NCBI GenBank assembly: GCA_964585305.1
Contig: CAZPDM010000023.1
Span: 1-50,656 of the forward strand
Direction of reading: 5' to 3'
Length of the DNA stretch: 50,656 nucleotides
DNA from: CAZPDM01 sp964585305
Lineage (GTDB): Bacteria; Planctomycetota; Uabimicrobiia; Uabimicrobiales; JABWCH01
Shown: piece by piece, positions 1 to 8,469 of the stretch
Layout: each line of letters starts with the position of its first letter
Position numbering within the stretch: the stretch's first letter is position 1
Notes under the pieces: model-generated
Told to the model about the DNA's origin: nothing
Seen by the model: the letters and a program-made list of their open reading frames with translations, nothing else
Database searches by the model: none
Program-made: the position numbers and the translations under genes

Positions 1-1779
1 AAATCTTTATCTATATTTAACCCATCAGATGAAGATATTCACTACATCCCCTTCTTTAATGAATTGACATGGAGTGAAAGAGAAAAACTATATCGTGCCT
101 TGAGTAATAATATTAGCCAATCCATCGAACCATACTGTGTCCAAATTGCTGATTGGGTTTTGGCTGAGGTTTTGAGAGAAAAAAATAAAGATTTATCAGA
201 AAACTATTCAAATAAACTATCACGATTTACAGAGCTAACAAAATATTTTAATATGCCACTGGTATTTATTCTGGATCAGTTTGAAAATCTCGCCATATCA
301 GATGATTATAAACGTAATCTCTATAGTGTAATGCTAAGTTTACAAGAATTTCACCGCCAGGTTATTGAACAACGATGGCCCTTTTCCCCAATCTTTGTAC
401 TAGCATTGCCGGAAGATCCTCAATTGTCTATGCCAGCACAAATAATCGCCCGATGCAGTATATTACCAAATGGTAAAAAATTTATTGATTTGCAAAGTTT
501 ATCTGGAGTTCAAGATTGGGAAATAGCACAAAATTTTGTTCAATGTTATCTTAAAAATTTCCGAGAAAATATTCAGAAAAAAAGTTCTAACCACAAACAA
601 ATTTTACAACCATTGGAAAACAATTCTCTCTATCCTTTTAAAAATGGTGATTTGCAATTGCTCCATCAAGTAATGATGCAAACAAGCGGAAATTATACAG
701 TTCGAGAATGGTTAAACCTTTGCCAAAAGACTTGGAATTATCTTATTTTTGAAACATTTCCAACGTCGCTAGAAGAACGAAGACAAGAATGGCAAGAGCA
801 GTTGAAAAAGAAACTTGGAAAGTCAACACTGCCCACCATAGAAGCAACATTGCCCGCCGAAAAAATGACTTCAACACAGCCTATCGCAGAAACAACGCCA
901 ACACAGCCTATCGCAGAAACAACTTTAACATCATTTTTCCCACCAACAATCGCAGAAACAACTTCAACATCCTTTCTCCCTTCAGCAACTACTACAATAT
1001 CGCAAATAAATATAATACAACCTATAACTCCAACACCACGAATAGAGGAAATATCTTCATCTATAACATCGCTACCTCCGCAAACAGCAACCTTAGTACA
1101 ACCATCAAATATAACCGAATCCATACAGCCAATGTTAATGAATAATGATAACAAAGATATGAATGATCCCTGGCCACCTTTAAATCAAACATTTAAAGAA
1201 TCCGTAAAAAGACATTATTTAAACTTTGAGATTTCCTTAAGCTCTGATGAGCAATGTTTGCCAATATTGCAAGATTTTTTTAAAAGTTTAGAAAAACTTA
1301 ATATAATAGACAATACTATAAATTCAGAAATTATCACTGATGATTCAGAGATAAAGCTATATCTAAGATTTTCCTCCTACTTGATAGCTTTTTCTTGGAA
1401 AAGCGCACAAGGCAGAGGCTGCAAAAACGAATTTGATTCTTTAAAAAAATTGGCAAAAAATTCATCAATACCAAAATGTTTACTGTTAAAAGTATACAAA
1501 AATACAAATGGTTTTCCATATATATTTGCTACTAAATTGCGTCAAAAAAATAAGGAAGATATATATTATATGACGGAAGATGATTGGTCTGTAATATACG
1601 CTATTCTTGCTTTAGGCCAAAGCAGATATAAACCTCAAAGTGATATTTCAAAACTTCAGATGCCAAAATGGTTTGATGCTAAAGAAGACTATACAGATAT
1701 AATCAGAAAATTAGTTGAAGAAAACAAATTTTTAAAGAAATTCTCTATATATGAAAATAGCAATTTATCAAGGCCTTGA
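1..1779 (+). CDS. P-loop NTPase-like protein, 5' end outside window
   Basis: The reading frame is open from the first base, so the N-terminus lies upstream of the window; a TTG at 64 is available but I do not favour it. Early in the visible part is a Walker-B-like strand (FILDQFEN) followed by a segment reporting a conserved Pro-Glu-Asp-Pro turn, as in AAA/STAND NTPases; the Walker A would be off the left edge. A low-complexity Thr/Pro/Ser linker follows (about 830 to 1130), with an IAETT repeat unit used several times. The last 190 residues form a second globular domain that I do not recognise. The stop overlaps the next gene by 29 nt, so the two are likely co-expressed. NTPase assignment is moderate; cellular role unknown. 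Confidence 0.6.
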   Translation, partial: KSLSIFNPSDEDIHYIPFFNELTWSEREKLYRALSNNISQSIEPYCVQIADWVLAEVLREKNKDLSENYSNKLSRFTELTKYFNMPLVFILDQFENLAISDDYKRNLYSVMLSLQEFHRQVIEQRWPFSPIFVLALPEDPQLSMPAQIIARCSILPNGKKFIDLQSLSGVQDWEIAQNFVQCYLKNFRENIQKKSSNHKQILQPLENNSLYPFKNGDLQLLHQVMMQTSGNYTVREWLNLCQKTWNYLIFETFPTSLEERRQEWQEQLKKKLGKSTLPTIEATLPAEKMTSTQPIAETTPTQPIAETTLTSFFPPTIAETTSTSFLPSATTTISQINIIQPITPTPRIEEISSSITSLPPQTATLVQPSNITESIQPMLMNNDNKDMNDPWPPLNQTFKESVKRHYLNFEISLSSDEQCLPILQDFFKSLEKLNIIDNTINSEIITDDSEIKLYLRFSSYLIAFSWKSAQGRGCKNEFDSLKKLAKNSSIPKCLLLKVYKNTNGFPYIFATKLRQKNKEDIYYMTEDDWSVIYAILALGQSRYKPQSDISKLQMPKWFDAKEDYTDIIRKLVEENKFLKKFSIYENSNLSRP

Positions 1780-2320
1780 CAAACGTTTGGCTTTATTTGA
1801 AATGTATGATTTCCATACTGTAACATTAGAGCCAGATGAAGTATACTGGCTCTATCTTTATGCCGATAAAGAGGAAACTTGGAAAAATCTTCCTGATCAT
1901 CAATCGAGAAATGACATCATCGTTCTTACAAGATCAGACACAACAGAATCTATTCAAAATACAGAGCAAGATGGTAGAATCCTTTTACGCCGTTTTAAAT
2001 TTAAGGTTGATAACGATCTACCTGTTCCCAAAGTCATCCGATGGGCATTTGCCTGGGAAGACGGAAAAGAATATCAAACATTCCGAATCTCACTCCATGT
2101 CAAACCTAGATTCAAAAGTGTTTTGTATCTTTTATCTTCATTAGTTGGTGTGTTGTTCATGACCGAAATATTTGAGATCATAAACTCGTGGTGGAACAAC
2201 AGCATCACAGGGATGCAGGCGATAGATCAATCTTTTAAAGCTGTGGCAATCTCCTTTGGTTTCTTAGTTATTGGAATTCCAATTCTTAAATTATTTGGAT
2301 TCTTTACACCAAAAGAATAG
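1751..2320 (+). CDS. Unknown protein with two C-terminal membrane segments
   Basis: 189 residues. Residues 1 to about 115 look like a soluble, beta-rich domain. They are followed by two hydrophobic stretches, about 118-140 (starting VLYLLSSLVG) and about 160-183 (ending PILKLFGFF), giving a hairpin anchor at the C-terminus. The ATG lies inside the 3' end of the NTPase gene, and translational coupling is the simplest reading because the ribosome binding site is weak. I recognise no family. NTPase plus small membrane protein is an arrangement seen in some defence systems, but nothing in the sequence proves such a role. Confidence 0.55.
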   Translation: MKIAIYQGLDKRLALFEMYDFHTVTLEPDEVYWLYLYADKEETWKNLPDHQSRNDIIVLTRSDTTESIQNTEQDGRILLRRFKFKVDNDLPVPKVIRWAFAWEDGKEYQTFRISLHVKPRFKSVLYLLSSLVGVLFMTEIFEIINSWWNNSITGMQAIDQSFKAVAISFGFLVIGIPILKLFGFFTPKE

Positions 2321-2471
2321 CATGTAGAAAATCAAACTGGATAAAATCATCCGTTTTTCCTTCAAATTATATTTGGCATATTATTATAGATATTTTGATT
2401 TAATTGCGTTCTATTTTTAATCCCAAATTTTTTTGGAGAGTGAAATTTTAGCTTTGAAAGCTATATAATCA

Positions 2472-2712
2472 CTTCCGCACATCCCAGTGAACCCATTTTT
2501 TACAATATTTTTCACCAAAAAATGATGTTTTTCACCAAGAAAAACATCATTTTTTTAATAAAAAAATTATTAACATAAGTTATTTATTAAAAAAATGATA
2601 TAAATTATTTTAAATAATATTTCGAGAAAAATGATTTTTTTAGAAAATATTTTTTTCGTCGGATAATGATGTATATTGGCGTTATACTGTTATTACCATC
2701 TTATGGTAAAAC
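2472..2712 (+). repeat. Dispersed hairpin repeat, copy A (full length)
   Basis: Most complete of three copies; related copies are at 5773-5905 and 14273-14451. It holds a 15-bp perfect stem (2518-2532 with 2540-2554, 7-nt loop) and ends in a 7-bp stem with a 3-nt loop (2693-2699 with 2703-2709). Copies B and C each follow a recombinase C-terminal remnant, so the repeat is probably the 3' non-coding end of that element. In copy A the recombinase part is missing. Confidence 0.7.
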
Positions 2713-2917
2713 TTCAATCCCATTTTATTGAGAGATGGGTAATATCCTAAAAAAATCGTTAATGTATGTGGAAAAATCATCAAAAGCCTAAAAAAATGTA
2801 TTGAGAACAGCTGAGCAGGCTGAAGTGGTTTTGTGATTGCTGGATGATGAAAAACTCTAATCGAAATAGTATATCTTTATCCTTATAAAATAAACATTCA
2901 TATTCAACAAGGAAATT

Positions 2918-3070
2918 ATGACTTTTGACAACTTATTTACCACTTGGTTGTTGTGGAGTAATCGAAGATGCTGTTTGCACTCAATTCAATATTTTTTTAT
3001 ATTTTTGGCAATACCTGCTATCGCAGTTTTGATATCTTTCGTAGTTCACGTAAATCTACCACTATTATAG
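2918..3070 (+). CDS. Possible small membrane peptide, 50 residues
   Basis: ATG preceded by aaggaaa at a usable distance. The product begins MTFDNLFTTW and has a hydrophobic segment at residues about 25-43 (YFFIFLAIPAIAVLISFVV), compatible with one membrane span. No homologue is known to me. Size and composition resemble small hydrophobic peptides, including type I toxins, but AT-rich non-coding DNA often encodes such ORFs by chance, so confidence is low. Confidence 0.25.
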   Translation: MTFDNLFTTWLLWSNRRCCLHSIQYFFIFLAIPAIAVLISFVVHVNLPLL

Positions 3071-3132
3071 ATTATAATAACATATTCTCAATATTATATT
3101 TGTGATTATTTTAATAGTATTCATTATTCTAA

Positions 3133-3177
3133 TATCTCTCGTAACTCTCGTAAATTTTACGAAAACTACGAGAGATA
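3133..3177. repeat. Perfect 11-bp inverted repeat
   Basis: Arms TATCTCTCGTA (3133-3143) and TACGAGAGATA (3167-3177). A second, inner palindrome CGTAAA-T-TTTACG lies at 3149-3161. A degenerate version of the left half is at about 3031-3052 (tatctttcgtagttcacgta). It is not followed by a T run, so a simple terminator is unlikely; it could be an operator or a mobile-element end. Confidence 0.6.
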
Positions 3178-3290
3178 TGCAAAATTTTTATCAACATAAC
3201 AAAAAAAGTTAAAAAATATTTTTGCTAACTTTTCTTTCCATAGAAAGATTATCATCCAACGGTTCTAGAATTTTTTCTAAGACTTAAAAA

Positions 3291-4936
3291 CTACTTCTTA
3301 TTAAGAATATATTTAGGTTTAGTCGCTACACCAATATTTACTATAATTCCAGAACGCCGAAGAGAGCTTAAAAGATTTCCAATCTTATATTTTTTTTGCT
3401 TCTCATTCAAAACATCTGGTAGTTTGGAAAATAACAACAATTCAATATTTTTTCTGCTTGCAGAACCATATTCTTTTAAATATTCAACAATCATGTCTTT
3501 ATAATGCTTATCATCAAATCCTCTTTGCTTTATGTACTGAGCTTTTAATGATTCATCGGATGTACTAACAACAAGAAAAGACGAAATATAATAGTTAGGT
3601 TTTCTGCCTTCAATTAGTTTTAATTGTTTTAAATGTTTGGCTGCCTCTTCTGTAATTGGTTGTTTTTTTTGAACTTTATCAAGCATCATAATTTCACTGA
3701 GAGATAGTTCGGGATTTTGGGCCAAAACATGAGCAAATTCTTTATCTAATATTTTTCCAGTTACTGTTACTTTGACTTTTCCATCGCTAAAATCATAATC
3801 TGGTAAAGGGAAAAAGCGATCTTTTTGAAATTTGAACATCTTTTTTATTCCACCTCCAACAGTATCTACCATGTTAAGATTAAACATGGCAGTTGCTAAA
3901 AAAGGATTTCGATATTGCTCTTCTGGTGCATCGCTCATAACAACTTTTTCAACCGAACCAGGAATGAATGTTCCATAGTTGGTAAAAATCAGTTGGTCAT
4001 CTTCTATCTGAATTACATTGATACGGCCACCTTTGCGATAGTCTTGATGAGCTATGCAATTGTTCAGTGATTCCCGAATGACAAATGGTTCATATTGAAG
4101 AACTTCCTCAGGAAAAAGTGTTCCATATTTAAGATAACGATACTTGAGATTACGAATTTTAGAATATAATTTATCAACTGCTAAGAGAAAAGGAATCGTA
4201 AATATCTCATAGTCTTTTTCATTGTTAGAAATATCTTTTAGCACCCAGCGAATTTTTGCCTCAGAAGGATTAGTGAAGTGCTCAGATTCTTCCCGTCCTA
4301 GTAACAAAATGGCTGCACGAGTAATCTTTCCTTTAATAGTGATTTTTGCCTTGTTCAAAAAAGTTATATGATCCCATTCGGCAATTTCCACAGCCTTATC
4401 AGGAAATTTAGATAAATAATTTTCACGTGCTTTTTTAATTGCTAAAGGGTCAAGGTCTTCAAGAGATGCTTCGTCAACAATCCAAGATGACCAATCCTCA
4501 GCTTGGGACTGTAATCTAATGCGTTCATATTCTTCAGGATTGAGTGCAGAAAGCTCTTCGCCATCTCTACCATAATAATGCCCTTCAAAAGCGATTGGCA
4601 TTCCTCTGGGAGCAGAAGGAATTTGAAAAAGAACAATGCGACCTTCTAGTTCATATAATTCATAGATTTCAATAAATGTAATACGATTGGTGGTCTTTTT
4701 AGCAATTTCACCTTTTAAATTATCGAGGTCTGAACGGTTGGTTCGATATTTCGTACCAACAATCGAATGATCTTTATCCCGTATTCCAAAAATAAGCCAA
4801 GAGCCGAAAAATATTTCCCAATTTTTTCAAAATTATAATCATTCTTTGCTTCTTTAAATTCAAAAACTTCATTTTCTGCTTGCTCATTGCGTAACAAAGT
4901 CAAAAGATTATGTAGTTCAGTTTCTGTGTAAGCCAT
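3291..4936 (-). pseudogene. AlbA/Schlafen-type ATP-binding protein broken by deletion and frameshift
   Basis: Start ATG at 4936 (MAYTETELHNLL). The AlbA_2 start is recognisable, with NEVFEFKEAK matching the family's E-x-K region, then GKYFSAL. There the reading frame fails. Family members continue with a short Asn-Glu-Ala-rich segment before WLIFG, but here GSWLIFGIRDKDHSIVG resumes directly in another frame near 4800. About a dozen codons therefore seem lost in an out-of-frame deletion. The rest is intact to the stop at 3291, with a GHKL-like ATP site (RESLNNCIAHQDY and DTVGGGIKKMF) and C-terminal winged-helix-like segments. This family acts in transcriptional control or defence in other bacteria. 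A 436-residue ORF from the ATG at 4601 could still be made, but it would lack the AlbA_2 domain. Confidence 0.85.
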
Positions 4937-5165
4937 AAATATACATGCAGACAACCACTCCATTTCAGATGTGGAAAATGCACGCCTCTATTGATTTAAT
5001 TTGCAAGTAAGTGATGGAAATGATTTCAGCAAAAATAGAAACCACGAAAAATAAATGATTCAAAGGATAAAGCTCCCAAGAATGAATTTTTTGCTGGATT
5101 TTAGATCTAAAAAAAGATTTACTCCTCAAAACAATAAAGAAAATAAAAAAAGAGAGGAGTAAATC
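4937..5165. other. Intergenic stretch with a 12-bp inverted repeat
   Basis: AT-rich sequence upstream of the AlbA pseudogene start and before the transposase-like remnant. The only structure seen is the inverted repeat at 5116-5165. Confidence 0.4.
5116..5165. repeat. 12-bp perfect inverted repeat covering a ribosome binding site
   Basis: Arms GATTTACTCCTC (5116-5127) and GAGGAGTAAATC (5154-5165), with a 26-nt A-rich loop. The right arm contains GAGGAG immediately before the ATG at 5166, so in RNA the ribosome binding site would be sequestered. This looks like a translation-inhibiting hairpin of a transposase gene, or an element end. Confidence 0.65.
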
Positions 5166-5770
5166 ATGTGTGATTGTAGCATAAGACTGACGACAAAGCA
5201 AACAAAACGGCTAAAAAGAATTTATACAACCAAATCAGGAAAAGTAGCCCGATAAGCCCATATAGTTATAAGGATTATTACCGCTGACAATATCGAAGAT
5301 ACTATTTTCGCTGCTATCATGGAGATAACTACCAATGATGCCTTGTTAAACGATATTTATAAGAATTCTTTCTCCTATTTTGATGAGCAACTCCATACAC
5401 AACAACGCAGAATTGCGAGTATTCGCAGCTAATTAGCATCCGTAGAAGGCAGGCGGCAAATCTAATAACATCTCTAAGCACTTTTATAAAGAACAAATCG
5501 AAGCATTCGTTAAACCACAAATAAATAACCTTGTTTACTAAAAAACGGCCTTGCAAAAGAATTAAGAAAATGAAAAAAATATCTCCGACACCGGAGAGCA
5601 TTCGTCAGGTTATTACAAATCATTTTGGTAATATTTGTGAGGTTTTAGACCCCAAGAAAAAGCAAAAAGCTATCAATCAATTGGTCGAAAAGGTTGAATT
5701 AAGAAAAGATGAGATAGTGTGTTATATGGTTGACCAAAAAAAGCGGACATGCGTAAAGCATACATTATAG
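5166..5770 (+). pseudogene. Decayed transposase/serine-recombinase remnant
   Basis: The first 29 codons from ATG 5166 read as a helix-turn-helix start (LTTKQTKRLKRIY, then KSGKVAR-stop-AHIV), like IS630-type N-termini. The same frame continues into a coiled-coil-like stretch (DALLNDIYKNSFSYFDEQLH) and QQRRIASIRS before a stop. After several frame breaks, 5531-5770 encodes KISPTPESIRQ, DPKKKQKAINQLVEKVELR and DEIVCYMVDQ, which resembles the C-terminal end of large serine recombinases (a 'LVEKVEL' beta hairpin). Multiple stops and shifts make it non-functional. The C-terminal 25 codons recur at 9058 and 14110, which shows a family of related elements. The recombinase assignment is moderate; the N-terminal IS630 likeness may mean a composite. 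Confidence 0.6.
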
Positions 5771-5772
5771 TG

Positions 5773-5905
5773 GCCTCTCCTCACATCCCAATGAAAACAA
5801 TATTGGCAACATTTTTCACACCAAAATGATTTTTTTAGAAAATAGTTTTCTCATCGGCTAATGATGTATATTGCCATTATATTGTTATTACCTTTTTAAG
5901 GTAAA
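5773..5905 (+). repeat. Dispersed hairpin repeat, copy B (internally deleted)
   Basis: Follows the recombinase tail directly. It matches copy A at both ends but lacks about 108 bp, including the long hairpin. The missing segment lies between two aaaatgat direct repeats in copy A (2519-2526 and 2627-2634), so a slipped or recombination deletion explains it. The terminal 7-bp hairpin (5888-5894 with 5898-5904) is kept, with a compensatory base-pair change relative to copy A. Confidence 0.7.
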
Positions 5906-6171
5906 TAGCCAGGTAGCGCAAATGTTTAAAATAAAATCTGAATATTGCTCTTTAGCGTGGGTTTCTATTGTTATCAGCAAAACGCTAAAATTGTCTCCAT
6001 AAAACGCTTGTATTGTGTACTTTTTCTGTTAAGCTTGATTCCAGGTTGCTGAGAAAATATCTGTTAAGCAAGTCCATAAAAAGTTCGTTATTTATTTTTG
6101 ATAGTCTTTTAGATGAAAATTTATTATAATCATTTTAATAGATGTGGCAATTTTCCGTAAAGGAGTTTAAG
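5906..6171. other. Intergenic stretch, nothing recognised
   Basis: About 270 bp between repeat copy B and the VapB-like gene. I see no gene or clear regulatory element apart from the ribosome binding site aaaggag just before 6172. Confidence 0.3.
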
Positions 6172-6318
6172 ATGGAAAAAAAACAAAGCAAATTAAAAAG
6201 TAAGTCTAATTCTAAAATAAAATTACAACCTACTACAATTGAAAGCCCTACACTATTCGAAAGATTACGAAAAATAAAGATACGTGGGCCAAAAGATTTA
6301 TCAATAAGAAGTATATAG
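6172..6318 (+). CDS. VapB-like antitoxin, short
   Basis: 48 residues, ATG with an aaaggag ribosome binding site 7 nt upstream. The N-terminal half is Lys/Ser-rich. The C-terminal part (ESPTLFERLRKI, then RGPKDLS) resembles the toxin-binding tail of VapB-type antitoxins, where a G-P-x-D-L-S motif is common. It is followed one base later by a PIN-domain frame, the usual antitoxin-toxin order. The DNA-binding half looks short or lost; since the toxin is also damaged, the locus may be decaying. Confidence 0.5.
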   Translation: MEKKQSKLKSKSNSKIKLQPTTIESPTLFERLRKIKIRGPKDLSIRSI

Positions 6319-6319
6319 C

Positions 6320-6637
6320 ATACAAAAACCAATTTTTATAGATACTTGTTTTATAGCCGCATTGATTGGCGAAACTGATCAATATCATAAAAAAGCATTA
6401 GAGGCATCTGAAATTTACAATAAGATTCCAAAGATAACTACAGATGCTATCATATTTGAAATATGCAATACTTTTTCTAAAGCGTCTAAAAAATCTGGGA
6501 AAAATTATAAAGAAGAAACAATTAAAATCATCAACGAATTTTTAACTTCATCGCCAAAAGATATTGAAGAGGCTTGTAAAATTAAGACTGTCTTTTCTTC
6601 TGCTGCTGTAGTATTATGTTTCATCACTCGATTATGA
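6320..6637 (+). pseudogene. PIN-domain (VapC-like) toxin, damaged
   Basis: The frame reads KPIFIDTCFIAALIG, with the first catalytic Asp of PIN RNases in IDT, then YHKKALEASE and TDAIIFEICNTF, matching the conserved central acidic residue of the fold. No ATG, GTG or TTG precedes the IDT motif: the frame opens after a stop at about 6307, and the codon facing the antitoxin stop is ATA. Starting at the TTG at 6362 would remove the catalytic Asp. The C-terminus, where PIN proteins carry a third acidic site, is also replaced (ends VVLCFITRL). I read it as a relic of a VapC RNase toxin. Confidence 0.6.
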
Positions 6638-6755
6638 AATAGTGTAAATTCCTTATCAAATATTGCCGATATAAATATACAACAATATCTCAAAAAGCAT
6701 CCTGATATTTCTGTTCCTGAAACTACAAATCATCAACGGCCTAAAAAAAAATGTC

Positions 6756-7583
6756 TTGAGAACGATCATAGGTTATCTTTATACCTTATTGCCATTGGCA
6801 CCATTGTCATTATTACCGATTGAACTACAATTATTGTTGACATACAATAGCAAAGCACAGACTCAAGCTCAAACTACTGTACAAGCAGATATTAGACTTA
6901 ATGAACAAAATTATAACAACATCTATGGATTATCTCACAGCTTTGGAGGGACAATTGCTTTAGAAAGCCTTAAATGCGGAAATACTAAGCTTCGTTTTTT
7001 GGTTGGTATAAATTTAAGAGTGCCTACAAATGAGTTTGAAAATTTAGAAAAAGATAAAATTGTAGGAAGAGTAATTTGTATCACCACCTCTGATGATACT
7101 CCTGGATATCCAGGAAAGGCTTCGTTTGACAAAGGATATATTCATATAATAAACGCAGAAATTAAAGGCTGGGAAACCTCAATGGATATTCGTCATAATT
7201 TCCTTTTCTTTGCTCTAGGCTCAACTCTGGTTGTTGCAAAAATTGGAGGCAAAACAAAAGTTACAGATATTCGTAGTCTTCTTAATTTATATGATTATCC
7301 AACTGAAATATCTTCTCATTCCCCAAAAGTTGAAATAAAAGAACTTCCTTGCTATCCAATTCATTCCCATAAAAAAGACAACGATCGGATCCCACCACCG
7401 CCACCGTGGCAGGATGGTGGGCAGGGAGGAGCAGGAATAAGTAATGTTACTAAATCGCTCAAGCATTGCGAGGCTATAATTTACACGTCTTCTACTATAA
7501 GCCTTTCATCCTCACTAGTTACCTGGTTTAGACTTATAGTTGTAAAGGCATTACACAAAAGGATTTGGCCGGAAACTCACTAG
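6756..7583 (+). CDS. Possible alpha/beta-hydrolase-like protein, atypical ends
   Basis: 275 codons from a TTG; an ATG 5 nt upstream is in another frame and stops at once. Residues 1-35 are strongly hydrophobic, like a signal peptide, then AQTQAQTT. Around residues 55-66, NIYGLSHSFGGTIALES resembles the nucleophile elbow of lipases (x-H-S-x-G-G). Later, SMDIRHNFLFF could hold the catalytic His. A Pro/Gly-rich tail (PPPPPWQDGGQGG) precedes a C-terminus formed by a 29-bp direct repeat, so the original stop has probably been displaced. The N-terminal strands expected of a full hydrolase are missing, so this may be a truncated or fused relic. Confidence 0.4.
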   Translation: MRTIIGYLYTLLPLAPLSLLPIELQLLLTYNSKAQTQAQTTVQADIRLNEQNYNNIYGLSHSFGGTIALESLKCGNTKLRFLVGINLRVPTNEFENLEKDKIVGRVICITTSDDTPGYPGKASFDKGYIHIINAEIKGWETSMDIRHNFLFFALGSTLVVAKIGGKTKVTDIRSLLNLYDYPTEISSHSPKVEIKELPCYPIHSHKKDNDRIPPPPPWQDGGQGGAGISNVTKSLKHCEAIIYTSSTISLSSSLVTWFRLIVVKALHKRIWPETH

Positions 7584-7604
7584 TTACCTAGTTTAGACTT
7601 ATAG
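7511..7604. repeat. Pair of 29-bp direct repeats
   Basis: Units at 7511-7539 and 7576-7604 share ctcactagttacct(g/a)gtttagacttatag with one mismatch and are offset by 65 bp. They lie at the 3' end of the hydrolase-like ORF and before the convergent permease gene. Only two units are seen, so this is not a CRISPR array; duplication of an element end or attachment-like site is possible. Confidence 0.7.
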
Positions 7605-7647
7605 CCAACAGTTCGCACTCATAATTCTCTCCTTCTCAAATAAATCA

Positions 7648-8415
7648 TTAAAGTAGAGTATTGAAAACATATCCACCCACAACGGCAGTAACCCATATTA
7701 TGCTTACCATAGCAATCACTAAACGCTTTTTAAAGATACTTGCTAACATTACCATCTCTGGAATGGCCATTCCAGCACCGCCGATAATTAAAGCAATGAC
7801 GGCACCCAGGCTCATATATCCATAAATTCCAGCACCAATACCGACGCCAATGAGAAGATATATTAGTACCGCCCTAAAATCGCCCCACGCAAAGAGAAAA
7901 GAGGCTTTTATCTTTCCTTTGAAATTCGTGGGGACAATGTTCTCTTCACTATGCCCATTGCCACAACATCCGGCTTTAATCCTGACATTTTTTACATATT
8001 TAGTGCCTCCCACTTTTTCCAGGAGATAGCCGAACAAAATCGATCCCAAAAAAGTGACGCTAAAATATAGTAAACAAGCCTTGATTCCCATGAGGGCAAA
8101 AATCATGCCGACAATAATTGGATTAAGTAATGGCGAAGAAATAACAAATGACATGACCGGACCGAACGGAACTCCCGCATTCAGCAAGCCAAGCGTCATA
8201 GGTATGGTAGAGCAAGCACAAAAAGGGGTCAGGGAGCCAAAAGCCGCCCCTAAAAAGTTACCCCAAAGCCCACGTCGTGATAACCACTGTTTCAGCTTTT
8301 CTCTCTGGATGTACATCAAGATCAGGGCAACAATGGTGCTTATTCCAAGGAAAATAACCGTCAACTCAGCGGTAATCAGCAAAAAATATTTCAATGTATT
8401 TATGAAGCCGTTCAT
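7648..8415 (-). CDS. ArsP/YraQ-type (DUF318) permease
   Basis: Eight or so hydrophobic segments in 255 residues. The signature loop TPFCACSTIPMTLGLL (Cys-x-Cys-Ser-x-x-Pro) is diagnostic of the ArsP/DUF318 permeases, which export organoarsenicals or other thiol-reactive or metal substrates. A cytoplasmic-looking loop carries AGCCGNGHSEE, a Cys-Cys plus His cluster likely to bind metal or metalloid. I chose the ATG at 8415 (MNGFINTLKYF), which has ggggag 10 nt upstream; a TTG-type extension to 8460 would run through the operator palindrome. It is the second gene of a two-gene unit with the MarR regulator. The substrate is inferred only. Confidence 0.8.
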   Translation of the reverse strand: MNGFINTLKYFLLITAELTVIFLGISTIVALILMYIQREKLKQWLSRRGLWGNFLGAAFGSLTPFCACSTIPMTLGLLNAGVPFGPVMSFVISSPLLNPIIVGMIFALMGIKACLLYFSVTFLGSILFGYLLEKVGGTKYVKNVRIKAGCCGNGHSEENIVPTNFKGKIKASFLFAWGDFRAVLIYLLIGVGIGAGIYGYMSLGAVIALIIGGAGMAIPEMVMLASIFKKRLVIAMVSIIWVTAVVGGYVFNTLL

Positions 8416-8437
8416 GACTTTGATTCTCCCCAATATA

Positions 8438-8452
8438 GTTGACAGTGTCAAC
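8438..8452. promoter_or_regulatory. MarR operator palindrome before the permease
   Basis: GTTGACA-G-TGTCAAC, a perfect 7-bp palindrome with one central base. It sits between the MarR gene and the permease start and matches the palindrome at the MarR promoter, so it is a likely second binding site of the same regulator. Confidence 0.7.
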
Positions 8453-8469
8453 CAGATCATTTAAAAAAA

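Larger units (their letters stand above)
2321..3290. other. Gene-poor stretch with repeat copy A, small ORF and inverted repeat
   Basis: About 970 bp between the two-TM gene and the broken AlbA gene. It contains copy A of a dispersed repeat (2472-2712), a possible 50-codon ORF (2918-3070) and an 11-bp perfect inverted repeat (3133-3177). A short stretch at about 2790-2812 (gcctaaaaaaatgtattgagaac) is nearly repeated at about 6740-6762 just before the hydrolase-like ORF, hinting at a shared insertion or rearrangement junction. Confidence 0.6.

Noticed and set aside
738..1154. Minus- and plus-frame ORFs over the Thr/Pro repeat of the NTPase gene
   Set aside because: They are alternative frames of the coding repeat, with no start signals.
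8054..8464. Plus-strand ORF of 136 codons across the permease gene
   Set aside because: Antisense to a well-recognised permease and without family likeness.
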